The notes: generated by a model not told the origin, from the sequence alone. A stretch of 64,000 nt of DNA from Mesorhizobium wenxiniae (GCF_002284535.1 NZ_NPKH01000001.1:1-64000); one strand, 5' to 3'; positions 41,146-50,970 are shown, numbered from the stretch's first letter. Made by a program: numbers and translations.

Positions 41146-41664
41146 ATGCTTGAAGCCCTGATCTTCGTCGTCTTTCCGTTCTGCATGCTTTTCGCCGCGA
41201 TCTCCGATATGCTGTCGATGACGATCGCCAATCGCGTGCCGGTGCTGCTTATGGCCGTTTTCGCCCTGGTCGCGCCGCTGACGGGAATGGACTGGGCAAC
41301 CTATGGCTGGCATTTCGCCGCCGGTGGCCTGGTTCTCGCCGTGACCTTCGGTCTGTTCGCGCTCGGCGGCATGGGAGGCGGCGACGCCAAGCTGCTGGCC
41401 GCCACTGCCGTGTGGATGGGGCTCAACGTCCATCTCATCCAATATCTCGTGGTCTCGACATTTATCGGTGGCCTGCTGACGCTCGCAATCCTCGTCTATC
41501 GGAAATCGCCGCTTGCCGCCGTTACAAGCCATAATCCGTTTTTACGCCATTTCGCCGACGAGACATCAGGCGTTCCCTATGGCATCGCGCTTGGCATTGG
41601 CGGCCTGCTCACCTTTCCGAATTCGCCCTTGATGGCGTGGGCACTTGCAAGGCTGGCGGTCTGA
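41146..41664 (+). CDS. cpaA: Prepilin peptidase CpaA (TadV)
   Basis: CpaA cleaves the leader from Flp pilin and the pseudopilins at the inner membrane. The 172-residue protein is almost all membrane helix and has the two aspartates of type IV prepilin peptidases: SDML near residue 21 and GMGGGDAKLLAATAVWMG near residue 80. The methylase domain of classical PilD is absent, as is usual for TadV. It lies between pilA and cpaB. Confidence 0.92.
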   Translation: MLEALIFVVFPFCMLFAAISDMLSMTIANRVPVLLMAVFALVAPLTGMDWATYGWHFAAGGLVLAVTFGLFALGGMGGGDAKLLAATAVWMGLNVHLIQYLVVSTFIGGLLTLAILVYRKSPLAAVTSHNPFLRHFADETSGVPYGIALGIGGLLTFPNSPLMAWALARLAV

Positions 41665-41771
41665 TTCTCGCCGCCAACATTTCTCGTCAGACCATGCCTA
41701 CCATTCTTCGATTTGGCGTTGAAGCAGGCAGCTTGGCAGCCTTTTTTGCGGCCCGGAGCGATGCCTCAAAT

Positions 41772-41786
41772 TTATGTAAACGTTAA
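41772..41786 (+). promoter_or_regulatory. CtrA-box-like site upstream of cpaB
   Basis: TTAT, seven bases, TTAA lies 100 bases upstream of cpaB and differs by one base from TTAA-N7-TTAA. It overlaps the first of two AT-rich direct repeats. Confidence 0.35.
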
Positions 41787-41817
41787 ATTAATCACGATCG
41801 TAAGTATTAAATTAACC
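41783..41817 (+). repeat. AT-rich direct repeat upstream of cpaB
   Basis: TTAAATTAATC (41783-41793) and TTAAATTAACC (41807-41817) are 11-base repeats with one difference, offset by 24 bases, in the cpaB operon promoter region. The spacing is a little over two helical turns. Confidence 0.6.
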
Positions 41818-41885
41818 TTGTTTTGACGATTGCCGCTGCAAGGTCCGGCTTGGCTACGTGGTTTGCCAAGGCGAGGTTCGGACAG

Positions 41886-42698
41886 ATGCCAGCATCCCGA
41901 CTGATCATTCTAGGCGTGGCGGTGGCCGCGGCGGGTGGCGCAGGATATGTTGCAAAAAACATGGTGGCGGCTCCGCCGCCTCAAATCGTCGATTCCGGCC
42001 CCACGGCGCCGGCAATCGCGCTGCAGGACGTGCTTGTCCTGTCAGGCGACGTTCCGATGGGCAGCCCGCTCGAGAACAACATCAGCTGGCAGTCCTGGCC
42101 GGCCGACGGCGTCAACGCAAATTTCATCACCCGCGCCGCGGAGCCCGATGCGCTTGAGAAGCTGAAAGGCGGCGTCGCCCGTGTCGCGATGTATGCCGGC
42201 GAGCCGCTGCGGCGGTCCAAGCTGATCGGCGAGGGGCAGAGCTTCATGTCGTCGATCCTGCCCTCCGGCATGCGGGCCGTCGCCACAGCCGTATCGGCCG
42301 ACACTTCGGCCGGCGGCTTCATTCTTCCCAATGATTTCGTCGATGTCATCATGACCCGCAGAGCCGATGCCCCGGGCGGCGGCAGCGGTTTTACGACCGA
42401 AACCATCCTCAAGAACATTCGCGTCCTGGCAATCGACCAGACCATCCAGGAGGACGAGGAAGGCAAGAGGACCAGGGTCGGCCAGACCGCGACACTGGAA
42501 CTGACATCGCAGCAGGCGGAAATCATCACCGTCGCTCAGCAAATGGCGGATCGCCTGACATTGGCGCTGCGGTCGATCAGCGACACCCAGGAGAAGAATC
42601 TGGGCGAGGCCGATTATCTCGTTTCCGGCAATGGGCGGCGCGGAACAGTACGATTGATCAAGTCAGGCGAAGTTTCCGAAGTGGGGGCAAGGCAATGA
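41886..42698 (+). CDS. cpaB: Flp pilus assembly protein CpaB
   Basis: CpaB (RcpC) is a periplasmic assembly protein of the Tad pilus. From ATG 41886 the 270-residue protein has an N-terminal membrane anchor (LIILGVAVAAAGGAGYVAKNMV), a SAF-type domain (VLVLSGDVPMGSPLENNISW, GEPLRRSKLIGEG) and the CpaB-specific GGFILPNDFVDVIMTRR region. The track-level frame opens at TTG 41823, but the ATG start fits the usual anchor. It overlaps cpaC as ATGA. Confidence 0.92.
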   Translation: MPASRLIILGVAVAAAGGAGYVAKNMVAAPPPQIVDSGPTAPAIALQDVLVLSGDVPMGSPLENNISWQSWPADGVNANFITRAAEPDALEKLKGGVARVAMYAGEPLRRSKLIGEGQSFMSSILPSGMRAVATAVSADTSAGGFILPNDFVDVIMTRRADAPGGGSGFTTETILKNIRVLAIDQTIQEDEEGKRTRVGQTATLELTSQQAEIITVAQQMADRLTLALRSISDTQEKNLGEADYLVSGNGRRGTVRLIKSGEVSEVGARQ

Positions 42699-44227
42699 GG
42701 CTAAACGCTAGACTGCCGGTCGCCCTGGCTGCGGCTATCGGCCTGTTCCTCCTTGGGACGAATGCGCAAGGCCCCGTCGAGGCGAATGCGGCAGGCAGGA
42801 AGGCCGAGGTGTCGGCTACGACCGCCACCCAGCGCGTCAAGCTCGGCCTCAACAAATCGGTGGTCATCGACCTGCCGAGCGATGCCTATGATATTCTCGT
42901 CGCCAACCCGGCGGTCGCCGATGCGGTGACCCGCACCGCCAGGCGCATCTATCTGTTCGGAAAGGCGGTGGGCGACACCAACATCTTCGTCTTCGGCCCC
43001 AATGGCGAACAGATCGTCAGCCTGGATCTGGCAGTCGAACGCGACGTCGCCGGACTGGAAGACTATATCAGGCGCTTCATCCCATCATCGACCATCACTG
43101 TCGAATTGCTGAACGACAACGTCGTCCTGACCGGAACCGTGGACACTCCCCTGGATGCCAAGCGCGCGGTCGATCTGGCCACCATCTTCGTGTCCGGCGG
43201 TGAAGCGACCACGGGACAATATTCGCAGACCGCCTCCGGCGGCTCGGCCGAAGCCGGTGTCGACATCGACAATCCGGATTCCGAGCGTCGTGTCAGCAAG
43301 ATCGTCAACCTCTTGCAGATCATCGGTGACGACCAGGTGACGCTAAAGGTGACGGTCGCGGAAGTCAGCCGCTCGGTGATGAAGCAGCTTGGCGTCAACC
43401 TGATCGGAAACGGCGACAGCAATGGCATCAGCTGGAGCGCATTGACCAGCCCCGCATACGGACTGGGAAAACCCCTGTCGCAATTTTCGGGACTTTCAAT
43501 CGGCACCTCGGCGCTTCAAGCGTACATCAACGCCATGGAGCAAAGCGGTGTCATGAAGACGCTGGCCGAACCGACACTGACCGCGGTCTCGGGCGAGAAA
43601 GCGACGTTCAAAGTCGGCGGTGAATTCAATCTAATCACAAGCCGAACGAACAACGTTTCAAGCGACAATCAAACGGGCCAGGTTACTTACACTAACGAAA
43701 AGCTCGAATATGGAATTGGCCTCGAATTCCAGCCTGTCGTGCTCTCGGCCGGCCGCATCAGCCTTAAAGTGAGGACGTCGGTTTCGGAGCCTACGATGGA
43801 AGGCGCCACAGTGCTCGAAGCGGCCGGTGATTTGCCCGGCACCACTTTGCTGTCGATCCGCAAGCGGCTGGCCGACACCACCGTTGAACTGCCTTCCGGA
43901 GGTTCGATGATGATCGCAGGCTTGGTTCGGGACGACATCCGGCAGGCGGTCGCCGGGCTGCCCGGGCTGACCAAGATCCCAGTGCTTGGCACGCTGTTCC
44001 GGAGCCGGGACTTCGTCCGCAACGAGACTGAGCTCGTCATCATCATCACGCCCTACCTGGTGAAGCCGGTGACGCGCAACGCTCTTGCCAAGCCGGACGA
44101 CAATTTCAACGCCGCCAGCGATGGCGCCGGCATGTTCCTTGGCCGTGTCAATCGCGTCTACGGCACCATGCAGACCGACAAGCCCAACGGCCGTTACCAC
44201 GGCGTTGTCGGCTTCATCTACAAGTAA
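42695..44227 (+). CDS. cpaC: Outer-membrane secretin CpaC (RcpA)
   Basis: CpaC forms the outer-membrane pore through which the pilus leaves the cell. The 510-residue protein has a signal peptide (ARLPVALAAAIGLFLLGTNAQG), an N-terminal pilus domain (LNKSVVIDLPSDAYDILVANP), a BON-like segment and the secretin domain with VMKTLAEPTLTAVSGEKATF and the C-terminal VPVLGTLFRSR-like KIPVLGTLFRSRDFVRNETELVIIITP. Coupled to cpaB by overlap. The stand-alone N-domain protein at 40034-40456 resembles its N-terminal region. Confidence 0.95.
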   Translation: MRLNARLPVALAAAIGLFLLGTNAQGPVEANAAGRKAEVSATTATQRVKLGLNKSVVIDLPSDAYDILVANPAVADAVTRTARRIYLFGKAVGDTNIFVFGPNGEQIVSLDLAVERDVAGLEDYIRRFIPSSTITVELLNDNVVLTGTVDTPLDAKRAVDLATIFVSGGEATTGQYSQTASGGSAEAGVDIDNPDSERRVSKIVNLLQIIGDDQVTLKVTVAEVSRSVMKQLGVNLIGNGDSNGISWSALTSPAYGLGKPLSQFSGLSIGTSALQAYINAMEQSGVMKTLAEPTLTAVSGEKATFKVGGEFNLITSRTNNVSSDNQTGQVTYTNEKLEYGIGLEFQPVVLSAGRISLKVRTSVSEPTMEGATVLEAAGDLPGTTLLSIRKRLADTTVELPSGGSMMIAGLVRDDIRQAVAGLPGLTKIPVLGTLFRSRDFVRNETELVIIITPYLVKPVTRNALAKPDDNFNAASDGAGMFLGRVNRVYGTMQTDKPNGRYHGVVGFIYK

Positions 44228-44241
44228 GCGGGGAAGCGGAC

Positions 44242-44985
44242 ATGTCTCAGTCAGCGTTGAAGGCAAGGACGAACACCGCAGCGATGCGGTCCGGCCGTTC
44301 GCGTATCTACAGGCCAGCCATTCCGGTCCTGGCGGTTGCGGTCGCGGCATTGCTGGCGGGCTGCGCCGATCTCAAGCGGGACAGCATCACGGTCGGCGCT
44401 GTTCCGGACGATTATCGCACCACCCATCCGATCGTGATTGCTGAGAAGAACCTGAAGATCGACCTTCCGGTCGGCGCCGGCGATCGCGGCATGACCGGCT
44501 CTCAGCGCGACACCCTTCTGGGCTTCCTGGATGGCTACGACAAGAGCGCCGCTCCGACCCTGACGATTTCGATCCCGAGCGGTTCGGCCAACGAGATCGC
44601 CGCGACTGCGGCCGGTCGCGATTTCGCCAGACTTGCGATTGCCAGCGGCATCAGCCGGAACCGGATCGTCATGACCACCTACCAGTCGGTTTCGGCCGAA
44701 GCGTCCGCGCCGATCCGCGTCGCCTATGTCTCGGTGAAGGCGCAGACCGACAGATGCGGACGCTGGCCCGAAGACCTGCTGCAGACATCGGAAAACAAGC
44801 ACTACGCCGATTTCGGCTGCTCGTATCAGAACAATCTTGCTGCCCAGATGGCTAATCCGGCCGATCTGATCGGGCCGCGCAAACAATCCGATATCGACGC
44901 GGAAAATCGCGGCGCAGTGATCGACGTCTACCGCCAGAGAGGCATTTCGGAAGAGTTCTTCGGCAATTCGGAAGTTGAGTATTGA
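44242..44985 (+). CDS. cpaD: Pilus assembly lipoprotein CpaD
   Basis: CpaD is an outer-membrane-associated lipoprotein of the Tad secretin complex. The 247-residue protein has a basic N terminus, a hydrophobic stretch and the lipobox LLAGC near residue 48. The rest includes SRNRIVMTTYQSV and CGRWPEDLLQTSENKHYADFGCSYQNNLAAQMANP, which are characteristic of the CpaD family, with conserved cysteines. It lies 14 bases after cpaC. Confidence 0.92.
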   Translation: MSQSALKARTNTAAMRSGRSRIYRPAIPVLAVAVAALLAGCADLKRDSITVGAVPDDYRTTHPIVIAEKNLKIDLPVGAGDRGMTGSQRDTLLGFLDGYDKSAAPTLTISIPSGSANEIAATAAGRDFARLAIASGISRNRIVMTTYQSVSAEASAPIRVAYVSVKAQTDRCGRWPEDLLQTSENKHYADFGCSYQNNLAAQMANPADLIGPRKQSDIDAENRGAVIDVYRQRGISEEFFGNSEVEY

Positions 44986-45013
44986 GCTTGAGCCGCGCAG
45001 GTCACGGAAAGAA

Positions 45014-46303
45014 ATGACGATGAGCAATCTTGCCTACGACACTCCTGTAGATGGCGGCGAAACCTCGCAGCAGGACATCGCCGCCATGCAGGCGTTGCGG
45101 CCGATTCCGCGCATTTCGATTCAGGCATTTTGCGAGACCGAGGGCGTTGCCAACCCGGTCGAGCGCGCCGGCGAGGATCGTCGCATGGCGAAGGCCCATC
45201 TGAAGGTCCATATGGGCGGCATCGCCACCGCCATCGAATTCTACCAATCGGCGCCGACACCGAACCTGATCCTGCTGGAATCGCGCAGCGAGCCGACGCA
45301 ATTGCTCGAGCAGCTCACGCAGCTCTCGGAATATTGCGATCCGACCTCGAAGGTCGTGGTCATCGGCCACTACAATGACGTCGGGCTTTATCGCGAGCTC
45401 ATCCGCTCCGGCATTTCCGAATATGTCATCGCGCCGGTGTCGATGGCCGATATCGTCAGCGTGATATCGACGATTTTCGTTGATCCGGAAGCCGAGCCGA
45501 TCGGCCGCTCGATCGCCTTCATCGGCGCCAAGGGTGGCGTCGGCTCCTCGACCATTGCCCACAATGTGGCTTGGGCGATGTCGTCGCTGTTCAAGTCCGA
45601 AGTGGTTGTCGCCGATCTCGACCTCGCTTTCGGAACGGCCAACATCAATTTCGATCAGGACCCCGCGCAAGGCATTGCCGAAGCCGTTTTCTCACCGGAG
45701 CGCCTCGACGAGGTCTATCTTGATCGGCTGCTTGCCCAGTGCGCCCAGCATCTGTCGCTGCTTGCAGCGCCTTCAACGCTCGAGCGGGTCTATGATTTCG
45801 ATCCCGACGCTTTCACGCAGCTTATCGACACGGCGCAGCGCAGCGTGCCGCTTCTGGTGCTCGATGTTCCGCACGTCTGGACGGGATGGACCAAGAACAT
45901 ACTGGTCAAGGCCGACGAGATCGTGATCACGGCGACGCCGGAGCTGGCCAATCTGCGCAACACCAAGAATCTGGTCGACATGTTCAAACGGCTTCGCCCG
46001 AACGATCCCCCGCCGAAGCTGATCATCAATCAGGCCGGCGTGCCAAAGCGTCCGGAGATTTCGTCATCCGACTTCGCCGATTCGCTCGGCCTGTCGCCGA
46101 TGTCGGTCATTGCTTTCGAACCGCTGCTGTTCGGAAACGCCGCCAACAACGGGCGCATGCTCGGCGAAATGGATGCCAAGAACCCGGTTGTCGGCACGGT
46201 CAACGAGATTGCGCATGTGCTGACCGGGCGCAGCGAAATCAAGGCAAGAAAGAAAGCGGGCCTCGGCAATTTCCTTGGCAAGCTCTCGCGCAGCAAGAAG
46301 TGA
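45014..46303 (+). CDS. cpaE: Pilus assembly protein CpaE (ParA/MinD-like ATPase)
   Basis: CpaE is a polar localisation factor of the Tad system. The protein has an N-terminal response-regulator-like domain without clear phosphorylation residues (about residues 40-160) and a C-terminal ParA/MinD-type ATPase with the deviant Walker A GAKGGVGSSTIAHNVAW, where the usual GKT/GKS is replaced. DLDLAFGTANINFDQDPAQG follows. Start is ambiguous between ATG 45014 (GGAAAG nearby), ATG 45020 and TTG 44975. Confidence 0.92.
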   Translation: MTMSNLAYDTPVDGGETSQQDIAAMQALRPIPRISIQAFCETEGVANPVERAGEDRRMAKAHLKVHMGGIATAIEFYQSAPTPNLILLESRSEPTQLLEQLTQLSEYCDPTSKVVVIGHYNDVGLYRELIRSGISEYVIAPVSMADIVSVISTIFVDPEAEPIGRSIAFIGAKGGVGSSTIAHNVAWAMSSLFKSEVVVADLDLAFGTANINFDQDPAQGIAEAVFSPERLDEVYLDRLLAQCAQHLSLLAAPSTLERVYDFDPDAFTQLIDTAQRSVPLLVLDVPHVWTGWTKNILVKADEIVITATPELANLRNTKNLVDMFKRLRPNDPPPKLIINQAGVPKRPEISSSDFADSLGLSPMSVIAFEPLLFGNAANNGRMLGEMDAKNPVVGTVNEIAHVLTGRSEIKARKKAGLGNFLGKLSRSKK

Positions 46304-46332
46304 TGCTTCCGGAGCGGAATTGGTAATCGATC

Positions 46333-47841
46333 ATGTTTGGTAAAAGAGGCAGCGACGACGGCAGCCGGTTCACCCCGGAATTCCGTCAGCCGGCACCTGC
46401 GCCTGCCGCGCCGGCGGCAAACCCTGCGGAAACGGCGGTTCTTGCCAAGCCCGCACCGCCGCCGTCGCTTGGCTCGTCTGCCGCGCCGCCGCCCGTGCGC
46501 CGTGCGGTCGAGGCGCCGCCATTGGCGCCGGAGCCGAAAAAGGTTCAGCGCCAAAAGAGCGAAACCTACTACGACACCAAGAGCCAGGTCTTTGCCGCGC
46601 TCATCGACACCATCGACCTGTCGCAGCTCGCCAAGCTCGATTCCGAAAGCGCACGCGAGGAAATCCGCGACATCGTCAACGACATCATCGCGATCAAGAA
46701 TTTCGCGATGTCGATTGCCGAGCAGGAAGAACTGCTCGAGGACATCTGCAATGACGTGCTGGGTTACGGGCCGCTGGAGCCATTGCTCGCTCGCGACGAC
46801 ATCGCCGACATCATGGTCAACGGTTCCAAGAACGTCTACATCGAGGTCAACGGCAAGGTCGAGCAGACCGGCATTCGTTTCCGCGACAACCAGCAGCTCC
46901 TCAACATCTGTCAGCGCATCGTCAGCCAGGTTGGCCGCCGCGTCGATGAATCGAGCCCGATCTGCGACGCGCGTCTTCCCGATGGTTCCCGCGTCAACGT
47001 CATCGCGCCGCCGCTCGCCATCGACGGCACAGCGCTCACCATCCGCAAGTTCAAGAAGGACAAGCTGACGCTCGATCAGCTGGTCAAATTCGGCGCCATT
47101 TCGCCGCACGGCGCCGAGATTCTCAAGATTATCGGCCGCGTCCGCTGCAACATCGTCATTTCAGGCGGCACCGGCTCGGGCAAGACGACGCTGCTCAACT
47201 GCCTGACCAACTATATCGACCGCGAGGAGCGCGTCATCACCTGCGAGGACTCGGCCGAGCTGCAACTGCAGCAGCCGCATGTCGTGCGTCTGGAAACCCG
47301 CCCGCCCAACCTCGAGGGCGAGGGCGAGGTGACGATGCGCGACCTGGTCAAGAACTGCCTGCGCATGCGGCCCGAGCGCATCATCGTCGGCGAAGTGCGC
47401 GGACCTGAAGTGTTCGATCTTCTGCAGGCGATGAACACCGGCCATGACGGCTCGATGGGCACGATCCACTCGAACAGCCCGCGCGAATGCCTGAACCGTA
47501 TCGAATCGATGATCGCTATGGGCGGCTACACGCTGCCGCAGAAAACCGTGCGTGAGATCGTGGTTGGTTCGGTGGACGTGATCATCCAGGCTGCACGCCT
47601 GCGCGACGGATCACGTCGCATCACCCACATCACCGAGGTGATTGGAATGGAGGGCGACGTCATCATCACGCAGGACATCGTCCTCTACAACATAAAGGGC
47701 GAAGACGCGAACGGCAGGCTGCTGGGTGAGCACGTGTCGACAGGTATCGGTCGACCGCACTTCTGGGAGCGCGCCCGCTATTATGGCGAGGAACAGCGCC
47801 TCGCCAATGCGCTCGAGGCGATGGAGAAACGCGCTGACTGA
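46333..47841 (+). CDS. cpaF: Pilus assembly ATPase CpaF (TadA)
   Basis: CpaF is the hexameric secretion ATPase that powers Flp pilus extension and retraction. The 502-residue protein has a Pro/Ala-rich N-terminal tail, the N-terminal domain with [21 protein letters not shown], Walker [14 protein letters not shown] at about residues 277-289, the Asp box [22 protein letters not shown], Walker [38 protein letters not shown] and the terminal GLIEMRD-like VIGMEGD region. It follows cpaE and precedes tadB. Confidence 0.96.
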   Translation: MFGKRGSDDGSRFTPEFRQPAPAPAAPAANPAETAVLAKPAPPPSLGSSAAPPPVRRAVEAPPLAPEPKKVQRQKSETYYDTKSQVFAALIDTIDLSQLAKLDSESAREEIRDIVNDIIAIKNFAMSIAEQEELLEDICNDVLGYGPLEPLLARDDIADIMVNGSKNVYIEVNGKVEQTGIRFRDNQQLLNICQRIVSQVGRRVDESSPICDARLPDGSRVNVIAPPLAIDGTALTIRKFKKDKLTLDQLVKFGAISPHGAEILKIIGRVRCNIVISGGTGSGKTTLLNCLTNYIDREERVITCEDSAELQLQQPHVVRLETRPPNLEGEGEVTMRDLVKNCLRMRPERIIVGEVRGPEVFDLLQAMNTGHDGSMGTIHSNSPRECLNRIESMIAMGGYTLPQKTVREIVVGSVDVIIQAARLRDGSRRITHITEVIGMEGDVIITQDIVLYNIKGEDANGRLLGEHVSTGIGRPHFWERARYYGEEQRLANALEAMEKRAD

Positions 47842-47870
47842 TGTGCCTGGAAGCGTAGGGGCCGGAATCG

Positions 47871-48884
47871 ATGTTCGGAATTGACGGCACCGTATTGGCA
47901 TTCATCGTGCTCGCCGGCTTCAGCGCCGGCGCGGTCGCCTATGCTTTTCTGTTCAATCGGATCAGCACCGAGAAGCAAGTCGGCAGGCGGCTTGAAACGA
48001 TCAAGAGCGCCGAGACGGATGGTGCCGTCGTCAAGGCCTCGCGCGATCGCATGGCGGAAGCGGCCAAGCGGCGAAAATCGGTCCAGGATTCGCTGAAGGA
48101 TCTCGAACAGAAGCAAAAAACCAACCAGAGCATCGTCAAAAAGCCGCCACTGAAGGCTCAGATCCGTCAGGCGGGCATGAAGTTCTCACTTGAGCGCTTC
48201 TATCTCTACTCGGCGGTTTGTGGCGTCGCCCTGACGTTTCTTGCCTATTTCATCGGCGCGCCGTTGTTTGTCTTGCCGGGTGCGCTGCTGGTCGGTGCTC
48301 TCGGCCTGCCACGCTGGTTCGTCTCGTTTTGCCGCGCCCGCCGGGTCAAGGCGTTCCTCAACGAATTTCCGAACGCGCTCGACATCATCGTGCGTGCGGT
48401 CAAATCCGGTCTGCCGCTGAACGACGCCGTCCGCCTGATCGCCAACGAATCCCCTGAACCGGTCAAGACCGAGTTCCGCCGCATCGTCGATTCGCAGCAG
48501 ATGGGCCTGTCGATCCCCGACGCCAGCATGCGCATGGCTGAGACAATGCCGTGCACGGAAGCGAGCTTCTTCGGCATCGTCATCCAGATCCAGTCGCAGG
48601 CCGGCGGCAATCTTTCCGAGGCACTGGGCAATCTTTCGCGCGTGCTTCGCGACCGCAAGAAAATGAAGGCCAAGGTCCAGGCGCTGTCCATGGAAGCGAA
48701 GGCGTCCGCCGTGATCATCGGCGCGTTGCCTTTCGTCGTCGCCTTTCTCGTATACCTGACAAGCCCGAACTACATCATGCCTCTGTTTACCACCAACGCC
48801 GGCAATCTGATCCTCGGCTGCTCGGCGGTCTGGATGGGGATCGGCATCCTGGTGATGCGCAAGATGATGAACTTCGAAGTTTAG
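47871..48884 (+). CDS. tadB: Tad pilus inner-membrane platform protein TadB
   Basis: TadB and TadC form the inner-membrane platform on which CpaF acts. The 337-residue protein has an N-terminal helix, a cytoplasmic basic region, a double helix near residues 105-150, and the T2SSF domain with FLNEFPNALDIIVRAVKSGLPLNDAVRLIANESPEPVKTEFRR and SIPDASMRMAETMPC, ending in two membrane helices. Spacing to tadC is 12 bases. Confidence 0.93.
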   Translation: MFGIDGTVLAFIVLAGFSAGAVAYAFLFNRISTEKQVGRRLETIKSAETDGAVVKASRDRMAEAAKRRKSVQDSLKDLEQKQKTNQSIVKKPPLKAQIRQAGMKFSLERFYLYSAVCGVALTFLAYFIGAPLFVLPGALLVGALGLPRWFVSFCRARRVKAFLNEFPNALDIIVRAVKSGLPLNDAVRLIANESPEPVKTEFRRIVDSQQMGLSIPDASMRMAETMPCTEASFFGIVIQIQSQAGGNLSEALGNLSRVLRDRKKMKAKVQALSMEAKASAVIIGALPFVVAFLVYLTSPNYIMPLFTTNAGNLILGCSAVWMGIGILVMRKMMNFEV

Positions 48885-48896
48885 GATTTCGAGCGC

Positions 48897-49913
48897 ATGA
48901 CTGAGAACGTCGTCAAAACCCTTACCGATCCGGCATTTCTGATTGCCTTGCTGGTTGGCATCGCGGTGTTTGCGACCGTCTTTACGCTGCTGCCTGCCTT
49001 TGGCGGAAACCAGCTCAAGGCGCGCATGAAATCCGTGGCGCTGGAGCGCGACGAATTGCGCGCCAAGCAGCGTGCGCGGCTTGCGATCGAGGCCGATCGC
49101 CGCCGCAAGGGCCTGCGCGAGGAACAGTCGATCGGCATGCGCAACATTGTCGACCGGCTGGACCTGAGGCGCGCCCTGGCCGATGAAGGCACCTTGCAGA
49201 AACTCAAGGTGGCGGGCTTTCGCGGGCAGAATCCGCTGACGCGGTTTCTTTTCTTCCGTCTGGTCCTGCCCTTTGTCGGCTTTGCGCTGGCCGCGATGTA
49301 TCTGTTCGTGCTCGGGGGGTTGCCGGAGCAGCCGCCTCTCATCAAATTGTTCGTCTGTATCGTCGTCGCCTATGCGGGTTTTTACGCGCCGGTGCTCTAT
49401 GTCAACAACCGCGCCACCAAACGCAAGCAGTCGATCCAGATGGCGTGGCCGGACGCACTCGATCTGATGCTGATCTGCGTCGAATCCGGCATGTCCGTGG
49501 AGGCGGCGTTTCGTAAGGTCGCGGACGAGATCGGCGCGCAATCGGTGGCACTTGCCGAAGAGTTCATCCTGACCAATGCCGAGCTTTCCTACTTGCAGGA
49601 ACGCAAGCAGGCTTACGAAAACCTTGCAAGCCGCACCGGCCTGGAGTCGGTCAAGTCGGTGTCACAGGCGCTGGTGCAGGCCGAGCGCTACGGCACGCCG
49701 GTGGCGCATGCGCTGCGCGTGCTTGCCGGCGAAAGCCGCGACATGCGCATGAACGCCGCCGAGAAGAAAGCCGCGGCTTTGCCGCCGAAGCTCACCGTGC
49801 CGATGATACTGTTCTTCCTGCCGGTGCTGTTTGCCATCATTCTAGGCCCCGCCGGCATCCAGGTGAGCCAGCGCGGCATCTTCGGCGACCAGCCGACGTC
49901 GAGCAGCCAATAG
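48897..49913 (+). CDS. tadC: Tad pilus inner-membrane platform protein TadC
   Basis: TadC is the partner of TadB. The 338-residue protein has an N-terminal helix, a central double helix (FFRLVLPFVGFALAAMYLFVLGG and the following stretch) and a T2SSF domain with QMAWPDALDLMLICVESGMSVEAAFRKVADEIG and VSQALVQAERYGTPVAHALRVLAGESRDMRM, then a last hydrophobic helix. It ends the plus-strand pilus operon and is followed by a bidirectional-looking terminator. Confidence 0.93.
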   Translation: MTENVVKTLTDPAFLIALLVGIAVFATVFTLLPAFGGNQLKARMKSVALERDELRAKQRARLAIEADRRRKGLREEQSIGMRNIVDRLDLRRALADEGTLQKLKVAGFRGQNPLTRFLFFRLVLPFVGFALAAMYLFVLGGLPEQPPLIKLFVCIVVAYAGFYAPVLYVNNRATKRKQSIQMAWPDALDLMLICVESGMSVEAAFRKVADEIGAQSVALAEEFILTNAELSYLQERKQAYENLASRTGLESVKSVSQALVQAERYGTPVAHALRVLAGESRDMRMNAAEKKAAALPPKLTVPMILFFLPVLFAIILGPAGIQVSQRGIFGDQPTSSSQ

Positions 49914-49937
49914 CCTCGCCAGGCGACAACACATGCG

Positions 49938-49967
49938 AAAGCCGCGGTGCTGATGCAACGCGGCTTT
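49938..49967. terminator. Terminator between convergent tadC and tadD
   Basis: AAAGCCGCG (49938-49946) pairs perfectly with CGCGGCTTT (49959-49967), loop 12 bases. A-rich and T-rich flanks on both sides suit a bidirectional terminator. Confidence 0.65.
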
Positions 49968-50026
49968 GTATTTCAAGCATGTCGATGAGCTGAGGGAACT
50001 GGCAGGTTTGAGCAAAGCCAGCGTGG

Positions 50027-50893
50027 TCAATTGGTGGCAGGCTTTGCCTTGTCTTGGTCCTTGAGCTGGCTCCAGGCGTTCTGCTGGGCGAGCATCTGGC
50101 GAAGGTAAGTCACGTTCGCCTGCGCCTGTTCGGCCGAAAGCTCCTGGGAGGCGATCTTCTCGGCTTCGTCGAAGCGGCCCTGCAGGCCGACGACCAACGC
50201 CAGGTTCTGGCGGACGCGGCTGTCGGCGTTCGGCTGCTGGGCGGCCGAGCGCATATAGGTTTCGGCAGTACGCAGATCACCTTCCAGCACATAGGACATG
50301 CCGAGATTTGAAAGGATTGAAGGTTCGTTCGGCTTGAGGTCAAGCGCCTTGCGGTAATTCTGGCGCGCCTCATCTCTCTGGCCAAGCTGGTCGAGAATCG
50401 CGGCTTCCGCCGATACCAGCTTCCAGTCGGGATATTCCGGTGTCTGCGCGCGGCGCACCGCGTCGAGCGCCGGCTCGAACTGCCCGTTGGCGGCCAGTGC
50501 CTTGCCATAGGCGGCGAGCACGTCGCGGTCCTTCGGCAGGGCGATCGCCAGTTTGCGCATCACCGCGAGCGATTGGTCGACGTCGCCATCCATTTGCAGC
50601 GCCGCGGCATAATTCGTCGCGATCCGCTTGTCGTTGGGGTTCTTGGCGTAGGACTGACCGAGCGCGATCGTCGCCTTGTGCAACTCGCCGGCCGACATGG
50701 TTTCCAGTGGCTTTCCGCTGGTGCGTCCGATCGAGCCGGTCGTCAGCTTGCTGGTCCCGCAGCCTGCAACGCTTGCAGCGAGCGCTATTATGAACGCCGT
50801 GGTTATCAGCCGCTTCCCCGTGGCGTTCGTCATGCGGTTGGTCGGCATCTGCACCAGGGCCTCCATTCGTAAACGTGGCCGTTCCGTGGCCAT
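50027..50893 (-). CDS. tadD: TadD-like TPR lipoprotein
   Basis: TadD is an outer-membrane TPR lipoprotein that helps the Tad secretin. The protein has a lipobox in IALAASVAGC and several TPR motifs (TIALGQSYAKNPNDKRIATNYAAAL, EARQNYRKALDLKPNEPSILSNLGMSYVLEGDLRTAETYMRSAA). ATG 50893 has a strong GGGAGGG upstream, which gives a 288-residue precursor with an unusually long stretch (about 30 residues) before the signal helix; ATG 50848 or 50833 would give a more normal lipoprotein signal. It converges on tadC, so it has a separate promoter. Confidence 0.88.
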   Translation of the reverse strand: MATERPRLRMEALVQMPTNRMTNATGKRLITTAFIIALAASVAGCGTSKLTTGSIGRTSGKPLETMSAGELHKATIALGQSYAKNPNDKRIATNYAAALQMDGDVDQSLAVMRKLAIALPKDRDVLAAYGKALAANGQFEPALDAVRRAQTPEYPDWKLVSAEAAILDQLGQRDEARQNYRKALDLKPNEPSILSNLGMSYVLEGDLRTAETYMRSAAQQPNADSRVRQNLALVVGLQGRFDEAEKIASQELSAEQAQANVTYLRQMLAQQNAWSQLKDQDKAKPATN

Positions 50894-50970
50894 CTTCCCT
50901 CCCGCAGAAATATTCTGTTAACCCTAACGGACAGTTAAAAAGCGCCGACTCGGAAGCCGGAGACCATCGA

